From: DATDIC01 sp963777625
GTDB lineage: Bacteria; Pseudomonadota; Alphaproteobacteria; Acetobacterales; Acetobacteraceae
DNA: 64,000 bases
Assembly (NCBI GenBank): GCA_963777625.1
Contig: CAVZRO010000021.1
Coordinates: 62,001-126,000, forward strand
Direction: 5' to 3'
In this document: positions 35,977 to 43,440 of the stretch, piece after piece
Position numbering within the stretch: the stretch's first letter is position 1
How the letters are laid out: every line of letters begins with the position of its first letter
Program-made: the position numbers and the translations under genes
The notes under the pieces: generated by a model
The model's database searches: none
What the model was told of the DNA's origin: nothing
The model's input: only the letters and a program-made list of their open reading frames with translations

Positions 35977-36478
35977 TCACAACCGCGGCCCACCATCCGC
36001 ACACGTCTCATACAGAATTTCATACGGAACGAACCCTGCCCGCTCATAGCTCCTGCGCGCCGGCTCATTCGCCGCCAGCCCATTGATGCGGACGCGTGCC
36101 ACACCGTGCCGACGCAGACAGGCTTCAATCTCTCCGAGCAACCGCCGCGCGATCCGCTGCCCGCGATAGGCCGGCATCACGCAGATGTCTGAAATATATC
36201 CAACCCCGGTTGGAATCCGATGTCTCTGCTACAGCATCCGCCTGCTCGATCCAGCCGGCGACGAAACCTGTGAACGCCCCACCCTGCTCCGCCACCAGCA
36301 CGGCCCCGTCGCATTCCGCCCGAGCCAGCATCCAGTCGAGATAGGCGTCCGCGATATGGGCCGCCGGTAGCCGCGTCGCATGCAACCGCCGCTCGTGCTC
36401 CTGCAGATCGACAACAGTTTGCCTCAGCGTCGCCCGGTCGTCGGCAACCGCCGGCCGCACCACAAGCGCCGCACTCAC
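35977..36478 (-). CDS. GNAT acetyltransferase, one frameshift
   Basis: The start ATG at 36478 gives MSAALVVRPAVADDRATLRQ. The first frame runs through VVDLQEHERRLHATRLPAAH to AVAETSDSNR. The acetyl-CoA loop continues in the next frame as VMPAYRGQRIARRLLGEIEA then RINGLAANEPARRSYERAGF. Taking one C from CCCC at 36204-36207 (plus strand) restores a 166-residue enzyme, normal for GNATs. Q/RxxGxG/A is present as RGQRIA. It overlaps the second GNAT gene upstream (ATGA), so the two are one unit. Substrate unknown. Confidence 0.8.
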
Positions 36479-36942
36479 GATGAAAGTTGCAGCCGCATCA
36501 GCCGGCGGCCGGTCTCCTCGAAGCCCTTCGACCGATAAAGCCGGTGCGCCGCCGCGTTCCCCGTCTCCACTTCCAGAGGCAACGTCCCGATCCCAGGCTC
36601 CATCGCCTGCGCGACCGCGAACCCCAGCATCGCGCGCCCTACTCCCTGCCCACGCTGGCCCGGCACCACGTACAGATCATCGATGAATCCGTCCCGCCCG
36701 CCATACTCGATGCTGTACCCCAGCGTGATCACCACATAGCCCACAACACGGTCCGAGCGCCGCGCGATCCACGCCCGTGCCAGCGGCTCGCCTCCGGCAA
36801 TCGCTGCCACAGCGGCTTCGCCGGCTACGCCGAGCACCCGCTCCTCCTCCTGGTGGAACGCCCGCACCATCTCCAGCAGCAGGCCCGCATCCGCCTCACC
36901 CACCGGTTCGAATGAAACACCGCCGCTCAGATCGATACCCAC
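36475..36942 (-). CDS. GNAT family N-acetyltransferase
   Basis: I place the start at the GTG at 36942 with GGAG upstream. The frame stays open to 37035, but that extension would read through a palindromic repeat. The 155-residue product has the GNAT core: VVGYVVITLGYSIEYGGRDG, FIDDLYVVPGQRGQGVGRAM (acetyl-CoA pyrophosphate loop QRGQGVG), and VETGNAAAHRLYRSKGFEET. It transfers an acetyl group to an unknown amine. Its stop overlaps the start of the other GNAT gene; the two are likely paralogous but quite diverged. Confidence 0.85.
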   Translation of the reverse strand: MGIDLSGGVSFEPVGEADAGLLLEMVRAFHQEEERVLGVAGEAAVAAIAGGEPLARAWIARRSDRVVGYVVITLGYSIEYGGRDGFIDDLYVVPGQRGQGVGRAMLGFAVAQAMEPGIGTLPLEVETGNAAAHRLYRSKGFEETGRRLMRLQLSS

Positions 36943-36993
36943 TGGCAGCTCCAGCCCGTTATACCAGACGCTGGAAAGACGGACCCATCCGCT

Positions 36994-37020
36994 GTCATTC
37001 CCGGGCAACCGGGAATCCAG
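36994..37020. repeat. REP-like palindrome, single copy
   Basis: gtcattcccgggcaaccggg then aatccag matches the arm at 18540-18566 except in the hairpin centre (gggcaaccgg for gcgaaagcgg), so the stem is conserved by compensating change. It lies just upstream of the GNAT gene at 36475-36942. Two such elements in 64 kb suggest a dispersed REP family in this genome. Confidence 0.6.
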
Positions 37021-37105
37021 CGACCGCCCGCGCAAACCGCAGTGTTGGCATGGATGCCCGCCCCGCGGGGGCCCTATGAGGGAAGAGTTGTCGTCTCGGA
37101 CGGTA

Positions 37106-37984
37106 TTACTCCCCCACTTCCATCGGCAAGCTTGGATCGATCGCCCACTCGGAGAGCGACGCGTCGTACAGCCTCACGTCGCGATGCCCCAGCATAATCA
37201 ACGCCAGCGCGTCGGCACTCGCCGCAATGCCCCCGCCGCAATAGGTGATCACCGGCTTGTCCATCGCACCAACTTTCGTGAATTCCGCGCGTAGTGCATC
37301 CGCGGGCAAAAACTTGTTTGTCGCCGGATCCACCAGATGCGCCGCCGGCACGTTCACGCTTCCGGCGATGCGGCCCGGCCGCCCATAGGCGTTACCGCCC
37401 GTACCCGCATGCTGCTGCGGCGTGAGCGCGTTGATTGTGCAGGTGCCAGGATCGCCAATCGCCGCCCGGACGGCGTCCTTGTCGACCATCCAGTCCTGCG
37501 CTTGCCGCACACTGAAGCGCCCCGGCGCGCGCGGCGGCACCACGCCCGTTTCCACCGGCCGTCCCTCACGGCGCCATGCCTGGAACCCGCCATCCAGGAC
37601 CGCCGCATTGTCGTGCCCGAACACCCGCAGCAGCCACCAGACGCGCGTCGCCCACCAGACATTGGCTGTCGAATACAGCACCACCCGGCTGTCGTCGCTG
37701 ACGCCAAACCGGCGCATCGCCATCGCAAACGCATCGGCGGAAGGCTGCATGAAACGGAACCGGTGCGACATATCCGACAGATCCGCCTGCAGATCCACAA
37801 ACTGCGCGTCCGGTATATGCGCCTGTTCGAAGTCCGCCCTGCCTGGCACTACTTGGTAGGTAATCTTCGGATCGGGGATCAGGTGCGTGGTGCAATCCAA
37901 CACCACGACGTCGGGATCATGTAAATGGCCGGCAAGCCATTCAGCCGAAACCAGATATTCGGGATGCGCGAAACCATCAGCCAT
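37106..37984 (-). CDS. Sulfurtransferase with two rhodanese domains
   Basis: The ATG at 37984 with GGAGGT five bases upstream is the start; a longer frame to 38005 is less likely. The 292-residue protein has two rhodanese domains. The first (about 10-140) includes VVVLDCTTHLIPD and VLYSTANVWWATRVWWLLRV. The second (about 160-285) carries the catalytic cysteine in VITYCGGGIAASADALALIM. The loop CGGGIA differs from the typical thiosulfate and 3-mercaptopyruvate transferase loops, so the sulfur donor is uncertain. It follows a D-cysteine desulfhydrase gene and an EthD-like gene in the same direction. Confidence 0.87.
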   Translation of the reverse strand: MADGFAHPEYLVSAEWLAGHLHDPDVVVLDCTTHLIPDPKITYQVVPGRADFEQAHIPDAQFVDLQADLSDMSHRFRFMQPSADAFAMAMRRFGVSDDSRVVLYSTANVWWATRVWWLLRVFGHDNAAVLDGGFQAWRREGRPVETGVVPPRAPGRFSVRQAQDWMVDKDAVRAAIGDPGTCTINALTPQQHAGTGGNAYGRPGRIAGSVNVPAAHLVDPATNKFLPADALRAEFTKVGAMDKPVITYCGGGIAASADALALIMLGHRDVRLYDASLSEWAIDPSLPMEVGE

Positions 37985-38034
37985 GATCACCTCCGCTTGC
38001 TGCATGCATTCTGCCCACCGGTTTCGGCAGAAAG

Positions 38035-38679
38035 CTAATCACTACCCTTCCGCCGCCCCGCATACCGCCGGCACCGGACCCGCAGAAAATCGCGGAAATG
38101 CGGCCGCAACCGCTCGGTCCAGGGCGTATTCACAGCCGCCTTCCAGGCTGCCAAGTCCACCACCTCCGGCGCGGCAAGGTGATACACTGCCGCATAGCGC
38201 TGCATCGCCCCGCTCCCTCGGTACCTCCGAGCACACAATGTTCCCGGCACTGCCGCCAGCGCCGGCAGATGTTCCGCATTGTACCAGTCATTGAAATCCG
38301 CCTCATGCTCCGCCGCGACATTCATCGCCACCAGCAGCAGGCCCCCTGCCCCCTCGGGTGCCACTCGGTCACCCGGCACGATCTGCTCCCCCTCGAACCG
38401 CAGCAGCCGCTCGCATGTCCCCGTCACCCGCTTGGTCCACGGGCTCGATCTATCGTGTGCCACCGACAGGTATGGCGCGCTGTTCAGCACTCGTATATTA
38501 TCCAGATCGTACGTCGCCACCGACACGTGCGGATCATCCGCGCTGATCCACCGCTCGGCATTGAGGAAACCCGGCACCCGCAGCCGCTCGGGCACATGTT
38601 CCAGGTCGTACCAGTCGTGGAACTCATCCTCCGCCACGTCGCGGAAATTCATCGCCGCAATCAGGATCCCCTTCGCCAT
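38035..38679 (-). CDS. Duplicated EthD-like dimeric alpha-beta barrel protein
   Basis: The ATG at 38679, behind GGAAGG, opens a 214-residue protein with two similar halves. ILIAAMNFRDVAEDEFHDWY then DLEHVPERLRVPGFLNAERW in the first half is echoed by LLLVAMNVAAEHEADFNDWY then NAEHLPALAAVPGTLCARRY in the second. Each half resembles the EthD/dimeric alpha-beta barrel fold. The function is unknown. Its GTG/ATG start overlaps the stop of the desulfhydrase gene, so the two are translationally coupled. The tandem halves probably fold as an intramolecular dimer. Confidence 0.75.
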   Translation of the reverse strand: MAKGILIAAMNFRDVAEDEFHDWYDLEHVPERLRVPGFLNAERWISADDPHVSVATYDLDNIRVLNSAPYLSVAHDRSSPWTKRVTGTCERLLRFEGEQIVPGDRVAPEGAGGLLLVAMNVAAEHEADFNDWYNAEHLPALAAVPGTLCARRYRGSGAMQRYAAVYHLAAPEVVDLAAWKAAVNTPWTERLRPHFRDFLRVRCRRYAGRRKGSD

Positions 38680-39716
38680 CACGCACCTTCCCCCGCCATC
38701 AGCTCGTCGGCATATGAAAACAGCGCCGGCGTGCCGCCCGTGTGCAGAAACACCACCGTTTCCGCTGCACCGATCCGCCCGCGCCGTATCCGGTCGATCA
38801 GCCCCGACATCGCCTTGGAGCTGTACACCGGATCGAGAAACACCCCCTCGGTCTCCGCCACCAGCCGCAGCGCCTCGCGCCCCTCGCGTGTCACCACGCC
38901 ATACCGCTCGCCAATATAGCTCTCATCGACATCGACTTCCTCGCGCCGCACCCGCAACTGCAGCTTCAGCAACTCCGCGGCCCCATTCGCGATCGCCGCG
39001 ATATCCGCGGCCCGATCGTCATTCCAGCTAATCGGACATATGCCCGCCATCCGCGTCGGCCGCCCGAGCGCCTTCAATCCCAGCAGCAACCCCGCCGGCG
39101 TGATATTGGCGGCCGCCAAAAAAACCCAGTCCGCCCGCGCACCCGCCGCCTCGAGCTGCGCATCCAGCTCGACCGTCGCATTCACGTATCCGACCGCCGA
39201 AGCCGCTTGCGTCTCCATCGCAAAAGGCTGGATCACATAGGGCCGCCGCCCTTGCCGCCGCAGTTCCTCCGCCGCCTTGTCCAGCAGTGGCGCAAGCTGG
39301 TGCATGTCGTCGAGCCGTACCACCTCCACCTCCGCGCCCATCAGACGGTCCAGCAGCAGATTGCCCTGCGCCGCCGGACCCTTCTCTCCGTGCACCAGCA
39401 CCAGCCGGGTGCGCAGCCCACATTTCGCCGCCGCTGCGGTGATCTGCCGGCACCAGTTGGACTGCGTGTAAGCGCCCACCACCACCGTGTCTGGCTCCTG
39501 CTTTAGTATCTGTGGAAACAGGAACTCGAGCTGCCGGGTCTTGTTCCCTCCGAACGCCAGCCCCGTCAGATCGTCCCGCTTGATATAAATTTTCGGCCCG
39601 CCGAGCGCCCGCGTCAGCCGCGGACAGAAATCCAGTGGAGTCGGCAAATGCGCCAGCGGCAGGCGCGGCAGCCTCGCAATCCGCTCGGCTAGTTCAATCC
39701 GGGTCAGTTCAGCCAT
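38679..39716 (-). CDS. D-cysteine desulfhydrase/ACC deaminase family, PLP enzyme
   Basis: The start is the ATG at 39716 behind GGGAGGAG. The 345-residue protein has the PLP lysine in TGLAFGGNKTRQLEFLF (about residue 60), YTQSNWCRQITAAAAKCGLR, and the phosphate-side loop VFLHTGGTPALFSYADEL. The family includes D-cysteine desulfhydrase (D-cysteine to pyruvate, sulfide and ammonia) and 1-aminocyclopropane-1-carboxylate deaminase; these cannot be separated by eye. The rhodanese gene two genes downstream favours the sulfur-releasing activity. Confidence 0.87.
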   Translation of the reverse strand: MAELTRIELAERIARLPRLPLAHLPTPLDFCPRLTRALGGPKIYIKRDDLTGLAFGGNKTRQLEFLFPQILKQEPDTVVVGAYTQSNWCRQITAAAAKCGLRTRLVLVHGEKGPAAQGNLLLDRLMGAEVEVVRLDDMHQLAPLLDKAAEELRRQGRRPYVIQPFAMETQAASAVGYVNATVELDAQLEAAGARADWVFLAAANITPAGLLLGLKALGRPTRMAGICPISWNDDRAADIAAIANGAAELLKLQLRVRREEVDVDESYIGERYGVVTREGREALRLVAETEGVFLDPVYSSKAMSGLIDRIRRGRIGAAETVVFLHTGGTPALFSYADELMAGEGA

Positions 39717-39736
39717 CTCTTTCTCCTCCCAACGAA

Positions 39737-40768
39737 TCACACTGCATTTTTTTTCCCCGCCCGCGCTCGCACCACGCGTCCCTCGATCGGATACGCCGGG
39801 TCATTATAGCCCGGCGAGGATGGATGGCCCGGTGACACCAGCCGGTCCACCAGTGCCTCGTCCTCCGGCGTCAACCGGACCGACAGCGCGCCGACATATT
39901 CCTCCCACTGTGCTTCCGTCCGCGGCCCGGCAATTGCCGCAGTAACCAGTTCGTTGTTCAACACCCATCCCAGCGCGAACTGCCCCGGGGTCACTCCTTG
40001 TTCCCGTGCCCGTCCTGCCAGGTCCGCCGCAACCCGCAGGCTTTCCGGCCGCCATTCCAATTCCATCATCCGGCGGTCCCTCCGTCCGGCCCGTGTCTCG
40101 GGCGCAGGGGGCGCTTCAGCGCTGTATTTCCCGGTCAGTACGCCCCGCGCCAGTGGACTGTAAGGCACTACCCCCAGCCCATAGAACCCGCAGGCCGGCA
40201 GATGCTCCACCTCTACCTGCCGGTTCAGCGCATTGTACAGTGGCTGGCTCGCCGCCGGCCGGTCGATCCCCGCTGCGTCGCACAGCCGGCAAATCTCCGA
40301 CATCCGCCACGACCGATAATTCGATATCCCGAAATACCGCACCTTCCCTGCCCGGATCAGGTCCGCAAGCGCATGCACCGTTTCGCTCAGCGGAGTCTCA
40401 TGATCCTCCTTGTGCAGATAGAGCAGATCGATCACGTCTGTACCCAGTCGCCGCAAACTCGCCTCCACCGCATCGAACATGTGCCGTCGCGACAGCCCCC
40501 GTGCGTTCGGTCCGTCGCCGGTCGGATTGGCGCACTTCGTCGCCAGCACCCACCAGTGCCTCGCTCCAGCAATCGCCCGCCCAACCACCTCTTCCGACCG
40601 GCCGCCACTGTACCCGTCCGCCGTATCGATAAAATTCACCGCCTGATCGCGTGCCCGGCCGATGATTCGCACCGCTTCGGCTTCCCCGGTCGGGCCACCG
40701 AACATCATGGTCCCCAGGCAGATCCGCGATACTTGCAAGCCGCTTTGTCCAAGCCGCCGATAATCCAT
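39737..40768 (-). CDS. Aldo/keto reductase
   Basis: The ATG at 40768 (MDYRRLGQSGLQVSRICLGT) is the start, behind AAGGGGG. The 343-residue protein carries the AKR tetrad: Asp and Tyr in NFIDTADGYSGGRSEEVVGR, Lys in VLATKCANP and His in LLYLHKEDH. The C-terminal cofactor segment is IAGPRTEAQWEEYVGAL. It reduces a carbonyl with NADPH. It is the first gene of a same-direction run (AKR, desulfhydrase, EthD-like, rhodanese) with gaps of about 20 bases or less, except before the rhodanese gene. Confidence 0.92.
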   Translation of the reverse strand: MDYRRLGQSGLQVSRICLGTMMFGGPTGEAEAVRIIGRARDQAVNFIDTADGYSGGRSEEVVGRAIAGARHWWVLATKCANPTGDGPNARGLSRRHMFDAVEASLRRLGTDVIDLLYLHKEDHETPLSETVHALADLIRAGKVRYFGISNYRSWRMSEICRLCDAAGIDRPAASQPLYNALNRQVEVEHLPACGFYGLGVVPYSPLARGVLTGKYSAEAPPAPETRAGRRDRRMMELEWRPESLRVAADLAGRAREQGVTPGQFALGWVLNNELVTAAIAGPRTEAQWEEYVGALSVRLTPEDEALVDRLVSPGHPSSPGYNDPAYPIEGRVVRARAGKKNAV

Positions 40769-40824
40769 GCTCGCTCGCCCCCTTCCGGCTTTCACGCCCG
40801 CATCCGACGCGGTTCAATGACCCA

Positions 40825-41400
40825 ATGACAAGCCCACCACCGGCAACGCCACCTTGCCGCACCCCGCTCTCGGCCCTGTTTCTCGGCTTCCTCAGCATCG
40901 GCGCCATGAGCTTCGGTGGCGGGCTGGCCGCCTGGATCCGACGTGAAGCTGTACAGCGGCGCGGCTGGCTGGATGACCGGCAGTTCCTCTCCGGCTACGC
41001 CCTGTCGCAGATCGTGCCGGGCGCCAACAACGTGAATCTCGCGGTATTTATCGGCAGCCATTTGCGCGGAGCAATCGGCGCGATCGTCGCCGTTGCCGGA
41101 CTGATGGTGGTGCCTGTCGCGCTGATCGTATCTGCCGGTGCACTCTATGCGGCGGCCCGCGGCGGCCCCGCCGGGGTGTGGATCGCCCGCGTCCTGGCTG
41201 GGATGGGGGCCGCCGCCATCGGGCTCAACCTCGCCACCGGCCTTCGCCTCGGCCGCACCAATCTGCGCACGCCGCTCGGCATCTTCATGGCCGCGATCAC
41301 CGCCATTGCGGTCGGCCTGCTGGAAGTCCCCCTCCTGTATGCCCTCGCGATACTGGTTCCGATCAGTCTGTTGCTCGCCTGGCGCGGACGACCCGGATGA
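40825..41400 (+). CDS. chrA: Chromate transporter half-protein (ChrA, N-terminal type)
   Basis: The 191-residue membrane protein is a short-chain CHR-family transporter. The signature is FLSIGAMSFGGGLAAWIRRE (about 20-39), followed by FLSGYALSQIVPGANNVNLA and five or so membrane spans. CHR proteins export chromate (or sulfate-like anions) by proton coupling. It overlaps the next half-gene by ATGA, the usual two-gene arrangement whose products form an antiparallel heterodimer. It is divergent from the aldo/keto reductase gene, 56 bases apart. Confidence 0.88.
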   Translation: MTSPPPATPPCRTPLSALFLGFLSIGAMSFGGGLAAWIRREAVQRRGWLDDRQFLSGYALSQIVPGANNVNLAVFIGSHLRGAIGAIVAVAGLMVVPVALIVSAGALYAAARGGPAGVWIARVLAGMGAAAIGLNLATGLRLGRTNLRTPLGIFMAAITAIAVGLLEVPLLYALAILVPISLLLAWRGRPG

Positions 41401-41918
41401 CCGGCACGCTCGTCCAGCTCGCTGCCCTGTTCAGCCTCCTGTCGCTGCTCGCCGTTGGTGGCGGCGCGGGCGTCATCCCCGACATGCAGCACGCCGCCGT
41501 TGACGTGCATCATTGGCTCAGCGCGTCGGAATTCCTCGACATGTTCGCGATCTCCCGCGCTGCGCCAGGCCCCGGCTCGCTGATCGCCCTGCTCGTAGGC
41601 CAACGCGCAGCCGGCCCCGCCGGCGCCGCCGTCGCCACATTGGCGATGTTCGTGCCCTCTTCCATACTAGCCTGGCTGGCGTCGCGCTTCTGGCACGGCG
41701 CCGGCGAGGCTCTGTGGCGCCGCATCGTCGAGCAGGCGCTCGCCCCCATTGCGGTCGGACTCACCATCGCCAGCGGCCTCGCCCTGATCCGCGGCACCGA
41801 AACCGGCTGGGCCGCCTACGCGATTACGGCGGCGACCACGTTGCTCCTGACCATCACCGACCTTCACCCGTTCGCGCTCCTGCTTGCCGGCGCCGCGTTC
41901 ATGGCCTTGTTCGGGTGA
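41397..41918 (+). CDS. chrA: Chromate transporter half-protein (ChrA, C-terminal type)
   Basis: The ATG at 41397 overlaps the stop of the first half-gene. The 173-residue membrane protein has LLSLLAVGGGAGVIPDMQHA (the second-half version of the CHR signature), FAISRAAPGPGSLIALLVGQ and about five hydrophobic spans, ending LLAGAAFMALFG. It should pair with the 191-residue protein to make one transporter. The open frame further upstream of 41397 is a shadow of that gene. Confidence 0.88.
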   Translation: MTGTLVQLAALFSLLSLLAVGGGAGVIPDMQHAAVDVHHWLSASEFLDMFAISRAAPGPGSLIALLVGQRAAGPAGAAVATLAMFVPSSILAWLASRFWHGAGEALWRRIVEQALAPIAVGLTIASGLALIRGTETGWAAYAITAATTLLLTITDLHPFALLLAGAAFMALFG

Positions 41919-42102
41919 ACCGGGCACCAATCACCGCCCGGCATCTCCTGCCGGCCGCTAGGAACGCCCTCCTGATGCGATTAGGCGAGCCTTCCGGATT
42001 TCTCAGCCGCAGTGCACGTCGGAGTAGTGCTCCCGACACGCCTCTGCCGGCTGGCATGGCAGATGCACAACTTCATCCGCCTGACAATCACCGGAGACCA
42101 AT

Positions 42103-42360
42103 ATGACTCTCAGCGTCACCAGCCCGACCATCTGGACCGCCCAGGACGCCGCCTCGGTGAACCACTCGCGCCGCTCGCGGCACGGCGGCACCGAGTTCGA
42201 TCAGCAGCTTCAGACCCCACAGGCCCAGCAATCGGCCCAGGTCAACTCCCCCAGCGCCGGGTCGCCACTCTCCGCCGCCGCCTCGTTACAGGCTGATCTG
42301 TTGCGCACCATCGCCGCCCATGTCAGCTCCGCCCTCTCGTCCGCAACGCCTAAAAGCTGA
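42103..42360 (+). CDS. Hypothetical 85-residue protein
   Basis: The ATG at 42103 follows CCGGAGA at a suitable distance. The product (MTLSVTSPTIWTAQDAASVN...) is rich in S, Q and A, low in hydrophobic residues, and probably disordered for its first 60 residues, with a short helix near the end (SLQADLLRTIAAHVSSALSS). There is no signal peptide or membrane segment. It lies between the chromate transporter and the methyltransferase-like gene, 67 bases before the latter and in the same direction. No family recognised. Confidence 0.55.
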   Translation: MTLSVTSPTIWTAQDAASVNHSRRSRHGGTEFDQQLQTPQAQQSAQVNSPSAGSPLSAAASLQADLLRTIAAHVSSALSSATPKS

Positions 42361-42427
42361 CAGGGGGCCGGCCCCGACTCGGTGCCGTCGCTATTTTGAG
42401 CGGCAGCCGCTAGAACCCAGGAGCGCG

Positions 42428-43405
42428 ATGTCATTCGACGCTAGGTCCCAGCCCGTCGCCCACGCCCGTCCCCTGATGCACACCGATGTCCCGTCAGCCG
42501 ATCCCGAGCAGGAGCTCCCGGCCGAATTCGACCACACGATCTATGTCGGGCATCCCGACAACCCCGACCTGCTCGGCCTCGACCCCGCACACGCCCGGCA
42601 CCACTACGAGACCTATGGCCGGCACGAGGGCCGCCCATGTTCGGCAATCGACAGCCGTGCCGCCTTTCTCGCGCTCATCGCTGACCATGGCTCGTTCCTC
42701 GAAATCGGCCCGCGCTGGCGCTCCTCGCTCGATCGTACCCATCGAACCGTTCGCACGCTGGACGTCTTCTCCACGGAGGAACTTTACCGCCTGTCTGCGG
42801 AACAAAGGGCGGGCTCCGCGGACATTCCCGAAATCGACTTCGTCTGGCACGGCCAGCCTTACCACGAGCTGACTGCGGAACGGTTTGATGCCGTTCTCGC
42901 CGTCTGCAGCCTGGAACGCCAGCCATGCCTTATCACCCACCTGACCGACGTGGCATCCATACTCCGCCCGGGCGGACGCTGCTTCCTTGTTCTCGGCGAC
43001 CGCCGCTTCTCATCATCCCATTACCTGCCGGATACGTCGCTCCCCGACTTGCTGGACGCTTTCGCGACATCCCGGACGGGCCGGTCCTCGCCCAGCGTGA
43101 TGGCGAACCGTCTGTGGCGGACTCACGACGATGCCGCCGCACACTGGGTGGGACAGCACGGCCCCGATCCGCGACAGCAGGCGCCCGATCCGCGCCTGGT
43201 TCAAGAGATCGCCACTCTCCTGCGTACCATTCGCACCACTGGTCACCCGCTCGATGTCGCGGCGTGGCATTTTACGCCGGACAGCTTTCGCTACCTGATC
43301 GAGACTCTCGCCGCCACCGGGCTTTCGCCGTTCCGGGTCGAACGGCTCTACCCGACCCGGCGTCCCAGCAGCGAATTTTACGCTGTGCTGCGCATCGCAG
43401 CCTGA
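42428..43405 (+). CDS. Methyltransferase-like protein with N-terminal repeat module
   Basis: The 325-residue product starts at the ATG at 42428. Residues 35-70 (HTIYVGHPDNPDLLGLDPAH then YETYGRHEGRP) match the short repeat that occurs three times in the neighbouring glycosyltransferase. Residues about 85-200 resemble a class I methyltransferase: LIADHGSFLEIGPRWRSSLD, FDAVLAVCSLERQPCLITHL, ASILRPGGRCFLVLGDRRF. The SAM loop (EIGPRWRSS) is degenerate compared with ExGxGxG, so activity is uncertain. It is 35 bases before the glycosyltransferase gene and in the same direction; a joint role in glycan modification is inferred. Confidence 0.7.
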   Translation: MSFDARSQPVAHARPLMHTDVPSADPEQELPAEFDHTIYVGHPDNPDLLGLDPAHARHHYETYGRHEGRPCSAIDSRAAFLALIADHGSFLEIGPRWRSSLDRTHRTVRTLDVFSTEELYRLSAEQRAGSADIPEIDFVWHGQPYHELTAERFDAVLAVCSLERQPCLITHLTDVASILRPGGRCFLVLGDRRFSSSHYLPDTSLPDLLDAFATSRTGRSSPSVMANRLWRTHDDAAAHWVGQHGPDPRQQAPDPRLVQEIATLLRTIRTTGHPLDVAAWHFTPDSFRYLIETLAATGLSPFRVERLYPTRRPSSEFYAVLRIAA

Positions 43406-43440
43406 TACAATGCTCATCGTTCCCAACCACGCACCGGTGA

